Positions 48,209 to 57,618 of a stretch of DNA of 64,000 bases are shown one piece after another; within the stretch, counting starts at the first letter, position 1, and every line of letters starts with the position of its first letter. The notes under the pieces are model-generated. The model was not told where the DNA came from. It worked only from the letters and a program-made list of their open reading frames with translations, and made no database searches. Source of the DNA: CAZIKF01 sp964539825 (lineage in GTDB: Bacteria > Muiribacteriota > UBA6191); contig CAZIKF010000001.1 of the NCBI GenBank assembly GCA_964539825.1, positions 124,001 through 188,000 of the forward strand, read 5' to 3'. A program made the translations under genes and the position numbers.

Positions 48209-48871
48209 TCAGGGTGATGACTCGCCAGCGTCTTCTTCTTCCTCATCTTTTTCCAAGTCCTCAGAACTTGAAATAGAAGACTGGACTTCCTCACGGGTAA
48301 GATGGAATCCAGCCAGAAGATCTTCAAGTTCTTCCGCCTGTTTGAGTAGATCACCGACTACTTCTTCATTAGCCTCTTTTGACAGAGCTTCACAATTGGA
48401 TCGTATAGCAGAGGAGAGTTCCCTGGATTTACCCACAATTCCGCGGAACTGATCCACCAGAAAATTGACCGAATCAGCAACATTGTGCAGGGCGTCACCA
48501 CCCCGTAGCTTAATATTGAAGGAAAGATTCCCCTGGGAGATTTCTTTGAGGCACTTCTCCAATTTATACGATGGTCCGGCGAATTGGTGGGAATAGAAGA
48601 TTCCAATGATCGTGATGATCAGGAAACAGACTACCCCCAGGGTGACGATTCGCCAACCGACTATGCTGAAAACCGTCGTCAGGAAACTCTGCATATCCCG
48701 AAGTTCCATCACCGTATTGGTGTTTTGAACCACGTAATCGCCGATGATGTAGAGATTAAAAAAAGTGATCGTCGCTACAAGTAAGACGATCATGACGAGA
48801 ACGAAGGTAAACTTGATTTGCAACCCCGCCTGGATAAAATAATTGGATCTTGTGGACCTGGGCTGTGTCAT
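48209..48871 (-). CDS. Membrane protein with HAMP domain and no output domain
   Basis: A 220-aa protein with two transmembrane helices (about residues 20-45 and 75-95) separated by a short extracytoplasmic loop, then a HAMP-like module (HQFAGPSYKLEKCLKEISQGNLS) and a coiled, acidic tail ending in a Glu/Asp run. There is no kinase, cyclase or methyl-accepting domain. It is related in layout and motif (H-x2-AGP-x-Y-x-LE) to the protein at 59816-60376. GGGAAGAAGGG precedes the ATG. It may be a signalling adaptor; no function is established. Confidence 0.78.
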   Translation of the reverse strand: MTQPRSTRSNYFIQAGLQIKFTFVLVMIVLLVATITFFNLYIIGDYVVQNTNTVMELRDMQSFLTTVFSIVGWRIVTLGVVCFLIITIIGIFYSHQFAGPSYKLEKCLKEISQGNLSFNIKLRGGDALHNVADSVNFLVDQFRGIVGKSRELSSAIRSNCEALSKEANEEVVGDLLKQAEELEDLLAGFHLTREEVQSSISSSEDLEKDEEEEDAGESSP

Positions 48872-49153
48872 CCCTTCTTCCCTTTCGAAACCCGAAAACT
48901 CGATGAATTCTAACCCATCTTCAGCATGCAGTCCAATTGTTAAGGGTTAACCCTGGGATCCATGTACGCCGTCCAAATGTAGGACTCACTCCCATTCCTA
49001 AAGATTCCTTTGTTTCCTCTACGCGCCCATTCCTTCTCTTTTCCCATAAAAACTGACAAATGAATGTCGATATTGAGGAAAACTGTGAGGTGAAATACTC
49101 GACCTGTGCATGTTTTTGTTTGCGGGAAGCGAAACTCGTACTGAGTGGAAAAT

Positions 49154-50899
49154 ATGATGAAAAGACTATCTTTTTGGTTCCTTCTGATCATCTGCTCCTT
49201 TGGATTATCACTCAATGCTCAAACCGAGGGTGATCTCTCTGAAGAAGAAGATCAGATCGTCGCGCTGGAGGATTCCCTGGAAGGAGTTACTCCTTTAAAT
49301 CAGAAGGGCGTGGTCTCTCTGGCTCTCCAGAACGCTGATGTAGCCACAGTCATGAAAGGGATCTCACAAATCGGAAACTATGATTTCGTCACCAAAGGAG
49401 AAATCGATAAGTCAGTAAATCTCACTCTGACAGGCCGGTCCATCCGCGAAGCTTTAGACATCATTTCTGATTCCACACAAACGGAATACCGCGTGGATGG
49501 CTCCATCATTACGGTATTTGGAGAGGAGCAAGATCCATCTTTTACAAAGACCTACTTTGTAAAAAAGGGCAATACTCTCACCATTGGACAAGTTCTTAAA
49601 GATTTGATCGGGGCCTCGATTACAACCCAGACGGTCCAGCAAACTACAGAAGGAGCGCCCCAGCAGGCCACTGCTGGAGGAGCATCAAATGCCATCGTCA
49701 AGGGCGCAGCCCGAATTGTAGTGGATAAACTCAATAGCCAGATCATTGTGTCCGCCGTACCATCAGATCATCGCAAGATTGAAAAGGTCTGGGACGTCAT
49801 TGATATAGACCGACCCAGGCGAAGATTTAAGAGCGAGATCTTTGAGTTAAAATTTATCACCCCACAGATCTTTGTTCGCAGTATCCGCTTTTTGATTCCG
49901 GGCATTGAAAGAACCCAGATTTTCAGCTTTGCAGACACGGGGTCGGGCGGTGAAGAGGGCGAGGAAGAGGAACAAGATGCTGAAACCCTTTCTTCTTCAG
50001 AGAAGCGGGTAATCATTCAAGATACACCCTCCAATTTAAAGAGAATTCGAGAACTGCTGGATGAAATTGATGTCCCTCCTCGCCAGGTCGTCATTGATGT
50101 GAAAATGGTGGAATTCACCTTGAATCGCGATGACAAGCTCGGCGTGGATTGGAAAACCATCTTTACTGAATCAGGCCGAAACCTGCCTGTGGGAGAATTC
50201 TTCTCACCCCTGGCTGGAGATGGGACCGGACGTCTAAAATTTGGTTCCCTTGGACCGGATCATATTCAAATTGTCTTGGACTTTATCAAGGGGAATAGTA
50301 CGGCAAAGATACTTTCCAATCCTCAACTCACTGTTCTGGATGGCAATACAGCAACCCTCACCGTCGCCGACCAGATTCCCTATAGGACTTCAATTGTAAA
50401 CCAGGGGATCGTGGTTCCCCAGGTAAACTTCGCCGATGCGGGAGTAGTGCTAACGGTAACACCCGTTATCTTTAAAAATGAATTTGTGAACCTCACAATT
50501 GCCCCCGATATCACCTCACGTAACGGTGAATTCGATGGCATCCCTATCATCTCTCAAAAGACTACTTCAACAACTCTCAATATCAGGAACAATCATACTG
50601 TGATCATGGGTGGCCTGATTTCTCATACAAAATCAAGTGAACGAAATATGATTCCCCTGATAGGTCAAATCCCGGGAGTCGGGAAATTCTTCCAGAACAG
50701 CAGCACTAGTTTTCGGGCCAATGAATTAGTTTTCTTTATCACTCCGAGGATATTCTCCGAGTTCTCCAATCATCCCCATGACGCGCTTAAATATCGTTTT
50801 AAAGACAAGGGGGAGAAACTTTCGGAGTCCTTTCGATTTATTGACCAGGGAACTCAAGATCGGGAATATCGTGAATTCTTGAAAAGGAAAAAGCTATGA
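49154..50899 (+). CDS. gspD: Type II secretion/type IV pilus secretin (GspD-like)
   Basis: A 581-aa secretin. After a signal peptide (KRLSFWFLLIICSFGLSLNA) come an N0/STN-like domain (VVSLALQNADVATVMKGISQ), N1-type domains, an acidic insert (GGEEGEEEEQDAE) near residue 270, then the secretin core (VIDVKMVEFTLNRDDKLGVDWK and the C-terminal NNHTVIMGGLI). It forms the outer-membrane pore. GTG 49145 is possible, but the ATG at 49154 gives a better signal peptide. It overlaps the next lipoprotein gene by 4 bp, opening a gspD-lipoprotein-gspE-gspF operon. Confidence 0.9.
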   Translation: MMKRLSFWFLLIICSFGLSLNAQTEGDLSEEEDQIVALEDSLEGVTPLNQKGVVSLALQNADVATVMKGISQIGNYDFVTKGEIDKSVNLTLTGRSIREALDIISDSTQTEYRVDGSIITVFGEEQDPSFTKTYFVKKGNTLTIGQVLKDLIGASITTQTVQQTTEGAPQQATAGGASNAIVKGAARIVVDKLNSQIIVSAVPSDHRKIEKVWDVIDIDRPRRRFKSEIFELKFITPQIFVRSIRFLIPGIERTQIFSFADTGSGGEEGEEEEQDAETLSSSEKRVIIQDTPSNLKRIRELLDEIDVPPRQVVIDVKMVEFTLNRDDKLGVDWKTIFTESGRNLPVGEFFSPLAGDGTGRLKFGSLGPDHIQIVLDFIKGNSTAKILSNPQLTVLDGNTATLTVADQIPYRTSIVNQGIVVPQVNFADAGVVLTVTPVIFKNEFVNLTIAPDITSRNGEFDGIPIISQKTTSTTLNIRNNHTVIMGGLISHTKSSERNMIPLIGQIPGVGKFFQNSSTSFRANELVFFITPRIFSEFSNHPHDALKYRFKDKGEKLSESFRFIDQGTQDREYREFLKRKKL

Positions 50900-51636
50900 A
50901 AATGACACGCGCTTTCCGCGCTTTGGCTATTCTTTCAGCTTTTCTTGGTTTCTCAGGCTGCGCGACGCCGCCCTTTGATCCAAAATCAGACATTCGAATC
51001 ACATCGATTTCATCTCTGGACGGCCGTGATGAAATCAATCCAAACACCACTCGAATCACCGCCCAGTCATTTCCCTATGATCAGGCTATCATACAATTTC
51101 AACTCAATAACGGAGTCGGAGTAACCCTTCAGGAAATCGAAATTAACTATTCTCAGGCAGAAGGTTCGGAAATCGTCTTTCAAGACGCAAACGGGGCTAT
51201 TCAGACAGGAATCCCTTCTAAAAAAACAAGGGTACAAAGGAGATTTCCCTCAACCATCCCCTTTACGGAACTTGGGCAGTCAGGTGCTGTTATCCAAGAT
51301 CCAGCCAATGCCCCCTCCTCTACGGGAATCACCTGTTGCCTGATCTTACAGCTCGTAACGAATCAAGCCAGAGATGTTCTATCGATCGACGGCGATTTCA
51401 ATACCGAACCCAATCTCGGGACAGATATCATCACAAGCGTGACGGTTCGAGGCATTGACGATAATGACAATCCTTTCAGCCGCGAAGCCGCCATAGGGAT
51501 CACAGCCATTCCCGAAGCAATCGGTACCAGCATCGCGGACACGGTCTGTTCTGAGTGTACCATCGGGGCTACGGCCGCCACTGAAGGTGCTGGAGCTGCA
51601 GCGGGCGCAGCCGCAGGCGGAGCAGCCGCCCAGTAA
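50896..51636 (+). CDS. Hypothetical lipoprotein between gspD and gspE
   Basis: A 246-aa protein with a lipoprotein signal ending LGFSG|CATPPF. The body is Ile/Thr/Asn-rich with beta character and a C-terminal low-complexity Ala/Gly tail (GAGAAAGAAAGGAAAQ) after a CSEC pair. It is translationally coupled to gspD (ATGA overlap), which suggests a secretin-associated partner such as a pilotin or assembly lipoprotein; it shares no motif with known pilotins that I can see. Confidence 0.75.
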   Translation: MKMTRAFRALAILSAFLGFSGCATPPFDPKSDIRITSISSLDGRDEINPNTTRITAQSFPYDQAIIQFQLNNGVGVTLQEIEINYSQAEGSEIVFQDANGAIQTGIPSKKTRVQRRFPSTIPFTELGQSGAVIQDPANAPSSTGITCCLILQLVTNQARDVLSIDGDFNTEPNLGTDIITSVTVRGIDDNDNPFSREAAIGITAIPEAIGTSIADTVCSECTIGATAATEGAGAAAGAAAGGAAAQ

Positions 51637-51784
51637 TTCACTCGGTAATAGAAATTCCACCAGAACCGGAGCATCAGGGTCGGCGAATGGTGAAATTCAC
51701 GATCTTCCCACTTCGCACTCCAGCCTTGACCCTTCACCCTTCCCCATTTTCCATGGTAGGATCTCTGCTAGAGGAAACAGGGAT

Positions 51785-53488
51785 ATGGCAGATAATACTG
51801 AGCACAAACTTCTGGGAGAAATCCTTCTAGAAAGAGGGCTGGTTTCTGAGGAGGTTCTGGACAAAGCACTGGAACTACAGCAAGAAACCATGCTTCGCAT
51901 TGGTGAGCAGCTCGTAGAGATGGAAATCATCACAGAAAAAGATGTGACCTCAGCTCTTTCCGAACAACTTGGAGTCGAAATCTTCAACACTGAAGACCAG
52001 GAAGATTTTCCAATCGAAATTATCGATGATCTGGACTTTGACTTCCTTGATGAAAACAAAGTGATCCCCGTTCATTATGACGCTGAAGAAAAGATCCTCA
52101 CGATCGTCCACCACGATCCCCTAAACATATTCATAGCTGACGATCTGGAACATCAGACCGGACTCAAGATCAAGTTCTGCATCGATACCAAACAAAATAT
52201 TACCGCAGCCCTTAACTCCATTCGAGCAGCTGATGCCACAACTCTAAAGGGTGTGGAAGAGGATCTTGGAAAAATGGAGGTGGTGGATCGAACCAAGGAA
52301 GACTCTATCGATCTTGGTGAAGCGGAAGGCCCTATCGTTCGCCTGGTAAATCTTATGATTTCAACGGGGATCAGTGAGGGTTGCTCCGACATCCATGTTG
52401 AACCCTCCAAGAAGAGACTAAGAATTCGCTATCGTAAAAGTGGAGTGCTTACCGAACTTATTCCGATTCCAGGCCTTATTCATGCCTTTCAACCTGAATT
52501 AATTTCCAGGTTAAAACTTATGGCAAAGATGGACATATCCGAATCTCGAATCCCCCAGGATGGAAGAATTAAAGTCTCGATGGGTGTAGGGAAGGCCATG
52601 GATATGCGCGTCAATTCACTTCCCGTTCAAGGGGGAGAAAAAGTCTGTATGAGAATTCTAGACTCCTCCAGCCTCAGCCTTGGCCTGGACCAAATCGGAT
52701 TTTCAAAGCACACCATGGACATTTTCAGACGCAATTGTAAGAAACCTAATGGAATGATCCTCATGACCGGTCCCACTGGTTCCGGTAAAACCACGACGCT
52801 ATATTCAGCACTGCATTATATCTCCACTCCTGAAATAAATATCTGCACCGTTGAGGATCCCGTCGAGTATGCCATCACCAACTACAACCAAACCCAGATT
52901 CATCATAAAATCGGATTTACCTTTGCCGATGCCTTGAAGGGCATACTTCGGCAGGATCCTGATGTGATTCTTGTTGGTGAGATGCGAGACAAGGAAACCG
53001 CCATCATTGGAGTTGAAGCCGCCATGACAGGCCACTTGCTTTTCTCCACCCTCCACACTAATAGTGCCGCGGGAGCCATTGGAAGACTAATCGATATGGG
53101 GGTACCCCCATACCTTGTAGCTTCCACTCTGCTGTGCATAGTCGCTCAACGCTTGACCAGGCAACTCTGCCCTTCCTGTAAACAACAGATCCCACTGTTT
53201 AAGGAATTGGCTCAATTCGCCAAGAGAATCAAGGCAGACGTTAAGAGCATCTATAATTCGGAAGGATGCCGCCGTTGTGACAACTCTGGTTACAAGGGTC
53301 GTTCCGCTATCCACGAGACCTTGGAAAATTCTGGAGTCTTGAGGGACTGTATTCGTAGCGGTCAAGACGAACATACCATTGAAAGTGAAGCCCGAAAAAT
53401 AGGATTTATTAATCTGCGCGAAGACGCTATGATCAAAGTGCTGCAAGGCAAGATGGATGAAAAGGAAATGAACCGGCATACCCGGTGA
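51785..53488 (+). CDS. gspE: Type II secretion/type IV pilus assembly ATPase (GspE/PilB-like)
   Basis: A 567-aa assembly ATPase. The N-terminal MshEN-type domain (LGEILLERGLVSEEVLDKAL) is followed by the ATPase core with Walker A GPTGSGKTTT near residue 328, Asp box, Walker B DPDVILVGEMRD near 391 and His box TGHLLFSTLHTNSA. The four-Cys zinc motif CPSC..CRRC (462 and 494) is the GspE/PilB marker. The frame extends upstream to 51587, but the ATG at 51785 after AGAGGAAACAGGG is the family start. It powers fibre extension or secretion. Confidence 0.93.
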   Translation: MADNTEHKLLGEILLERGLVSEEVLDKALELQQETMLRIGEQLVEMEIITEKDVTSALSEQLGVEIFNTEDQEDFPIEIIDDLDFDFLDENKVIPVHYDAEEKILTIVHHDPLNIFIADDLEHQTGLKIKFCIDTKQNITAALNSIRAADATTLKGVEEDLGKMEVVDRTKEDSIDLGEAEGPIVRLVNLMISTGISEGCSDIHVEPSKKRLRIRYRKSGVLTELIPIPGLIHAFQPELISRLKLMAKMDISESRIPQDGRIKVSMGVGKAMDMRVNSLPVQGGEKVCMRILDSSSLSLGLDQIGFSKHTMDIFRRNCKKPNGMILMTGPTGSGKTTTLYSALHYISTPEINICTVEDPVEYAITNYNQTQIHHKIGFTFADALKGILRQDPDVILVGEMRDKETAIIGVEAAMTGHLLFSTLHTNSAAGAIGRLIDMGVPPYLVASTLLCIVAQRLTRQLCPSCKQQIPLFKELAQFAKRIKADVKSIYNSEGCRRCDNSGYKGRSAIHETLENSGVLRDCIRSGQDEHTIESEARKIGFINLREDAMIKVLQGKMDEKEMNRHTR

Positions 53489-53500
53489 AGGAGGAGCACT

Positions 53501-54550
53501 ATGCCAGGCGGAGTTCCCATGGAAACACTGATGTCCTTCTATAACACCCTGGCGATTGCTCTCAATGCTGGAGCACCCCTAATGCAGGCGCTGAGCGCTT
53601 ACAAAGAACAGAATACCAGCGCAAAATTCGATAAAGTTCTCGATGGAATCACCACCGATGTAGGATCGGGTAAACCATTTTCCGAAGCTCTGGTCAAATT
53701 TCCAAAGATTTTTCCCAAGGAATTTCAATCCCTTGTAACCGCTGGAGAGATGTCAGGACAGCTTGATAAACTTTTGGTTGAATACGTGGAGTTTGCTGAA
53801 GGTCAGCAAAAACTCAAAGCCAAGTTCATATCCGCGTGTATGTATCCAGCAGTTATGGCTATCATCGCCGTAGCCGTGACCCTGGGATTGACACTGGGGA
53901 TTTTCCCCAAGTTCATGCAGTCCTTAAACTTGAAGCCCGAAAACATGCCGGGCATTACGTTATTTGTGAAAAACTTTTCTGATTTCATGATAAATAGATG
54001 GTTAGAAATCATCATCTCATTCGGAGCTACTGTATTTGGCCTCGTTTACGCCGTTCAAAAGACTCCGCAAGGTGCGAAAGTCTTTGATTTTCTGGCGTTT
54101 AATTCGCCAATCATCGGAGACCTTTTTAAAAAATATTTTGTCTCAAGATTCGTCCATACCCTCTCCTCTCAGCTTAGAGGGGGTGTACCTGGTCTACAAG
54201 CTCTACAAATCTGCCACCAGTCTATTTCTAATCGAGAATTTCAGAAACTCATCCTCGATATCATGGAGTCCATAAAAGGAGGAGGCACTTATTCCGATGG
54301 ATTAAAAGGGAATAAGCACATCATTCCTCCCGTAGTACTTCTGATGTTCGCCATCGGGGAAGAGACAGGGTCCATGGAAACGGTACTGGACAAGATCGGT
54401 TCATATTATGACGAACAAGTCTCCCAGGCAGTGGATACCCTCATAGGACTGTTAGAGCCAATTATGATTGTTGTGATGGGTAGCATTGTCACCACCTTAG
54501 CTCTTTCCATGTTTCTCCCCATGTTCGATATGGGAAAAAACATGAGCTAA
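53501..54550 (+). CDS. gspF: Inner-membrane platform protein GspF/PilC
   Basis: A 349-aa platform protein of slightly less than usual length. It has the two T2SSF domains, each with a GE motif (VTAGEMSGQLDKLL, FAIGEETGSMETVL), and three transmembrane helices. GGAGG lies 7 bp before the ATG. It links the ATPase to the growing pseudopilus. It follows gspE by 12 bp and precedes the repeat protein by 1 bp. Confidence 0.92.
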   Translation: MPGGVPMETLMSFYNTLAIALNAGAPLMQALSAYKEQNTSAKFDKVLDGITTDVGSGKPFSEALVKFPKIFPKEFQSLVTAGEMSGQLDKLLVEYVEFAEGQQKLKAKFISACMYPAVMAIIAVAVTLGLTLGIFPKFMQSLNLKPENMPGITLFVKNFSDFMINRWLEIIISFGATVFGLVYAVQKTPQGAKVFDFLAFNSPIIGDLFKKYFVSRFVHTLSSQLRGGVPGLQALQICHQSISNREFQKLILDIMESIKGGGTYSDGLKGNKHIIPPVVLLMFAIGEETGSMETVLDKIGSYYDEQVSQAVDTLIGLLEPIMIVVMGSIVTTLALSMFLPMFDMGKNMS

Positions 54551-54551
54551 G

Positions 54552-56723
54552 ATGATTCAGCGCCTTTTTCAAATATTCTGCCTTTTTCTTTGTCTTTCCT
54601 TTGTACCCGCAGAGACAGGGGGCGTTCGCGGATTAGTGGACAAGCTCTTCGAAATCCTGGAGGCCCGACACCGTGAAATTCTTTCAGTTGAGGAGAATAT
54701 CACCCACAATCGCTCAGAGATGGAAAGAGAATCTCTGGTTCGAATTTTGGAGAGTAAAATCAGGGAGTTTCTTCGTAAGGATAAGCAAGTATTTGCTGTT
54801 CTAGAGCAAATCAAGGGCTCCACGGATGCTGATAAGACTTTATTGTATAAGTCCTCGCTTGACCGACTGGGCAGATTTCGAAAGACGATTCAAGAAATTC
54901 AAAATCTTTATTTTACTCAGCCCCTGGTTCTTTCTCCTCCGGTCCAAATCCAGGCTGGGGGCGGTAATTTTGGAACCTTTCTAAGTTCCTGGGAAAAAGA
55001 TACCGTTCCACAAAACTATGAGAAACGCACCCAAAGACAGGTGATCCCGGCCAACCAGAAAAATTATTACGACCATGTCCGATCCCAGGATCGTAAGGAT
55101 GTAGCCCCTGCAGATACTTATCAAAAATTTCTGCAGAAACTCAACCCGCTGCCATTAGCCAAAAAGGAAGTACTTACAAAAAGAGACAGTGCCCCAATAG
55201 ATCAATTTCATTCTCGCCTGTCGAAAGATTCCCAAACCCCTTTTCGCCTTTCTGGCACTGATGGCACCTTTAAGAAGTTTTTCTCAAACCTGCAAGATAG
55301 TTTTAAGGATCAAAAAGAGGTTCGAAAGTCACAGGTAGCCCTACCAGCCAGCACCTCACCTTTTGATATTCCAGGAGATTTCTATACCAAGCTGGATACT
55401 CCCGAGCCAAAACGGCCGCTGGACCTCCTGATGGATGATCTGGACAGAATGCGACATGTTCAAAGCAGGGTTAAAAAATCCGATGATCAGTCCAGGGGCA
55501 GCCGAACCTTCCAACGCTTTCATGATCAGTTAGAACTATCCAAGCATCAGAAAGAGTCGCTGATGCACGAACTTGGGTCCGAACTGCATTCACGAGAGTC
55601 TCTCGAAAACATAGCAGGAGTCGTGCGCAAGGGGAAAAAAGAGAAGAAGTCATCCCAATCTATGGTTGAAATGCCACCCGAGGAGGCTCGTGAAGCCAGG
55701 AAGACATTTAGCGATTTTCACCGGGCACTAGCTGAGCCTAAAGCCAGTGACGATTCCTCTGAACTCTATCATTCAGACCCTGGAACTACCCGCAATAAAG
55801 GAGACTTCGAAACTTTCCTGACCTCCATACCTGAATCTTCTCCCAGGGCCAAATCCCTGAGTTCGCCTTCCTTTTCACATGACTGGATCGGTTCTGAAGT
55901 TAATGAGGGTGACGAAGGAGTCGCTTCGAAGAATCGGTTTCGAGCAATTCTCAAGGTACTCAAGAAAGAAAATCATATTGCCATGATGGAGCGGGAATTC
56001 GTAGATCCAGAAGAGAAGCAGTTTGAAAGTGAGCTAAGATCTGTCTTTCCAGAAAGAAGAGTTGAGTCCAAAAAGTCGAAATCCGTAATGGTCCCCACCG
56101 AAGGGCCGCGCTTTGATAACTTCCCTGGAAATGTCGTAGAGGGACAAGCCAGAGAGACAAGACTTAAAACCTCAGAATTGGGTACCGATCATTTGATTCA
56201 ACCTACACAGCGTTCATTTTCAAGTTCACAAGGAATCATAGGTGGACCTACCCGTAATGAAGCACCTCTTTCTTCCTCCAATCAAAACACCACCGCGAGC
56301 TGGGCTCGCTCCTCCGCAGGCTCTGGCTCAACTACCTCAAACGATGGATCTCATCATTCCTTTAGCGGACTTATCCCAGAGCCTTCTATTCGAGTCGCAC
56401 GTGCGGCAGAAACGAGAATTCTGCGTCGAGGAGCCACACTAATTCCCGTGGAAATTGAGGCCAGAGATATTAAAGACAGACTCTTCCCAGACATCAACAT
56501 CACCTTTGAGGTTGAACTTGCTCCCAGAAATTTTCTTGCCGGACACATTCTGGAAAGCTATGAAGACGCCTCCTGGACCAAAACTGTAAAAACAGATTCC
56601 AATGGTATGGCGAGAATCCATCTCCTGCTCGATTTGCAAGAACACGAAGTGAATATCTCTCGCAAGTTTGAGACCTCTAAGGAGAAAACAGTTTGCAAGA
56701 TTCTAATTACTCCAAGGATCTGA
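54552..56723 (+). CDS. Exported repeat protein with F-x2-F motifs and C-terminal Ig-like domain
   Basis: A 723-aa protein unlike any family that I know. A signal peptide (IFCLFLCLSFVPAET) is followed by a helical stretch to about residue 130. From about 137 to 490 a short motif, [TD]-F-x-x-F-[HLF]-x-x-L, recurs about ten times (FGTFLSSW, YQKFLQKL, DQFHSRL, FKKFFSNL, FQRFHDQL, FSDFHRAL, FETFLTSI), separated by charged, likely disordered linkers. The last 120 residues look like an Ig-like beta sandwich (TLIPVEIEARD, then DSNGMARIHLLLDL). It is encoded 1 bp after gspF; a secretion-linked scaffold or substrate is possible. Confidence 0.65.
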   Translation: MIQRLFQIFCLFLCLSFVPAETGGVRGLVDKLFEILEARHREILSVEENITHNRSEMERESLVRILESKIREFLRKDKQVFAVLEQIKGSTDADKTLLYKSSLDRLGRFRKTIQEIQNLYFTQPLVLSPPVQIQAGGGNFGTFLSSWEKDTVPQNYEKRTQRQVIPANQKNYYDHVRSQDRKDVAPADTYQKFLQKLNPLPLAKKEVLTKRDSAPIDQFHSRLSKDSQTPFRLSGTDGTFKKFFSNLQDSFKDQKEVRKSQVALPASTSPFDIPGDFYTKLDTPEPKRPLDLLMDDLDRMRHVQSRVKKSDDQSRGSRTFQRFHDQLELSKHQKESLMHELGSELHSRESLENIAGVVRKGKKEKKSSQSMVEMPPEEAREARKTFSDFHRALAEPKASDDSSELYHSDPGTTRNKGDFETFLTSIPESSPRAKSLSSPSFSHDWIGSEVNEGDEGVASKNRFRAILKVLKKENHIAMMEREFVDPEEKQFESELRSVFPERRVESKKSKSVMVPTEGPRFDNFPGNVVEGQARETRLKTSELGTDHLIQPTQRSFSSSQGIIGGPTRNEAPLSSSNQNTTASWARSSAGSGSTTSNDGSHHSFSGLIPEPSIRVARAAETRILRRGATLIPVEIEARDIKDRLFPDINITFEVELAPRNFLAGHILESYEDASWTKTVKTDSNGMARIHLLLDLQEHEVNISRKFETSKEKTVCKILITPRI

Positions 56724-57571
56724 TCAGCTCCCTTCTGAAGTTTTTCCTTTTCCTATCTCTTTTTTCGACTCCTACCATAGGAGACGATTTAAAAAGGATT
56801 GAACAAGAGATCACCGCACTTCATTTCGTCGCTCCCACCCTGGCCACATTGGAGGAGGCAGAACGGTCTTCATTAGCCAGATTATATTTTCAACAAGGAG
56901 ACCTTCTGGCACGGGATAAATCTTTTCTTAAAGCCGCTTCTTCCTTCCGGAAGGCCAGATCGGTGGAGCCTTCACTCCCCGGAGTCGACATGGCCATCGG
57001 CCTTGCCTATGCTGAAGCCGGGCGTTTAAAACTCGCGAGACGATTTTTACTCCATTTCTTGAAGTCAAATGAGGACCCCGCGCTGAAGTTTCAATGTGAG
57101 CAGAAGTTGTACCAGGTGCTCGTACAACTGGGCGAAGGGCATGCCGGGATCTCACTATGGGACAAGGCCGTAGGCTCTTACCATGAAGCCATGGAGTATT
57201 CCACCAGTACCCGCCACACTCTAGATCTCATTGATAAAATCCAGACCGCCTATTTTAAGCAGGGAACTTTTCATTACTCTCAAAAACATTATATGGAGGC
57301 TGCTCGAAACTTTCTTAAGGCATTATCCAAGAACACACGCGAAAGCCTCCGTTCGAAGGTGGAGAGAATCGCAGGTCATCTCTTTCTCAATGCAGGAAGA
57401 CACTATGAGAAGCTAGGACGCATAAACGAGGCTAAACCTTATTACCAGGCTGTAGCAGAATACTTTCATGGACAAAAGGTAGTGACATACGCGAAAAAAA
57501 GACTGGAGAGTCTGGAGAACCAGATTCTAGAAGAGCGCCATGATATTCCCGAATGGCTGCGGGTGGAGTAG
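56693..57571 (+). CDS. Exported TPR protein
   Basis: A 292-aa protein. The start is TTG, supported by AAGGAG 8 bp upstream, giving a hydrophobic signal (LLKFFLFLSLFSTPTIG). The rest is all helical TPR-type repeats (SLARLYFQQGDLLARDKSFLKAASSFRKA, FKQGTFHYSQKHYMEAARNFLKAL, FLNAGRHYEKLGRINEAKPYYQ). It overlaps the repeat protein by 31 bp and closes the gsp operon. It probably works as a periplasmic scaffold for the preceding protein. Confidence 0.82.
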   Translation: MQDSNYSKDLISSLLKFFLFLSLFSTPTIGDDLKRIEQEITALHFVAPTLATLEEAERSSLARLYFQQGDLLARDKSFLKAASSFRKARSVEPSLPGVDMAIGLAYAEAGRLKLARRFLLHFLKSNEDPALKFQCEQKLYQVLVQLGEGHAGISLWDKAVGSYHEAMEYSTSTRHTLDLIDKIQTAYFKQGTFHYSQKHYMEAARNFLKALSKNTRESLRSKVERIAGHLFLNAGRHYEKLGRINEAKPYYQAVAEYFHGQKVVTYAKKRLESLENQILEERHDIPEWLRVE

Positions 57572-57618
57572 GATTCCGAGGAACCTGCCGCACTAAAAGG
57601 CAATCCTCCGACAGGCTC

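Noticed and set aside
51587..51784. N-terminal extension of gspE
   Set aside because: The extra 66 residues overlap the lipoprotein C terminus, are Ser/Pro/Arg-rich and not family-like; the MshEN-type domain begins at the ATG at 51785.
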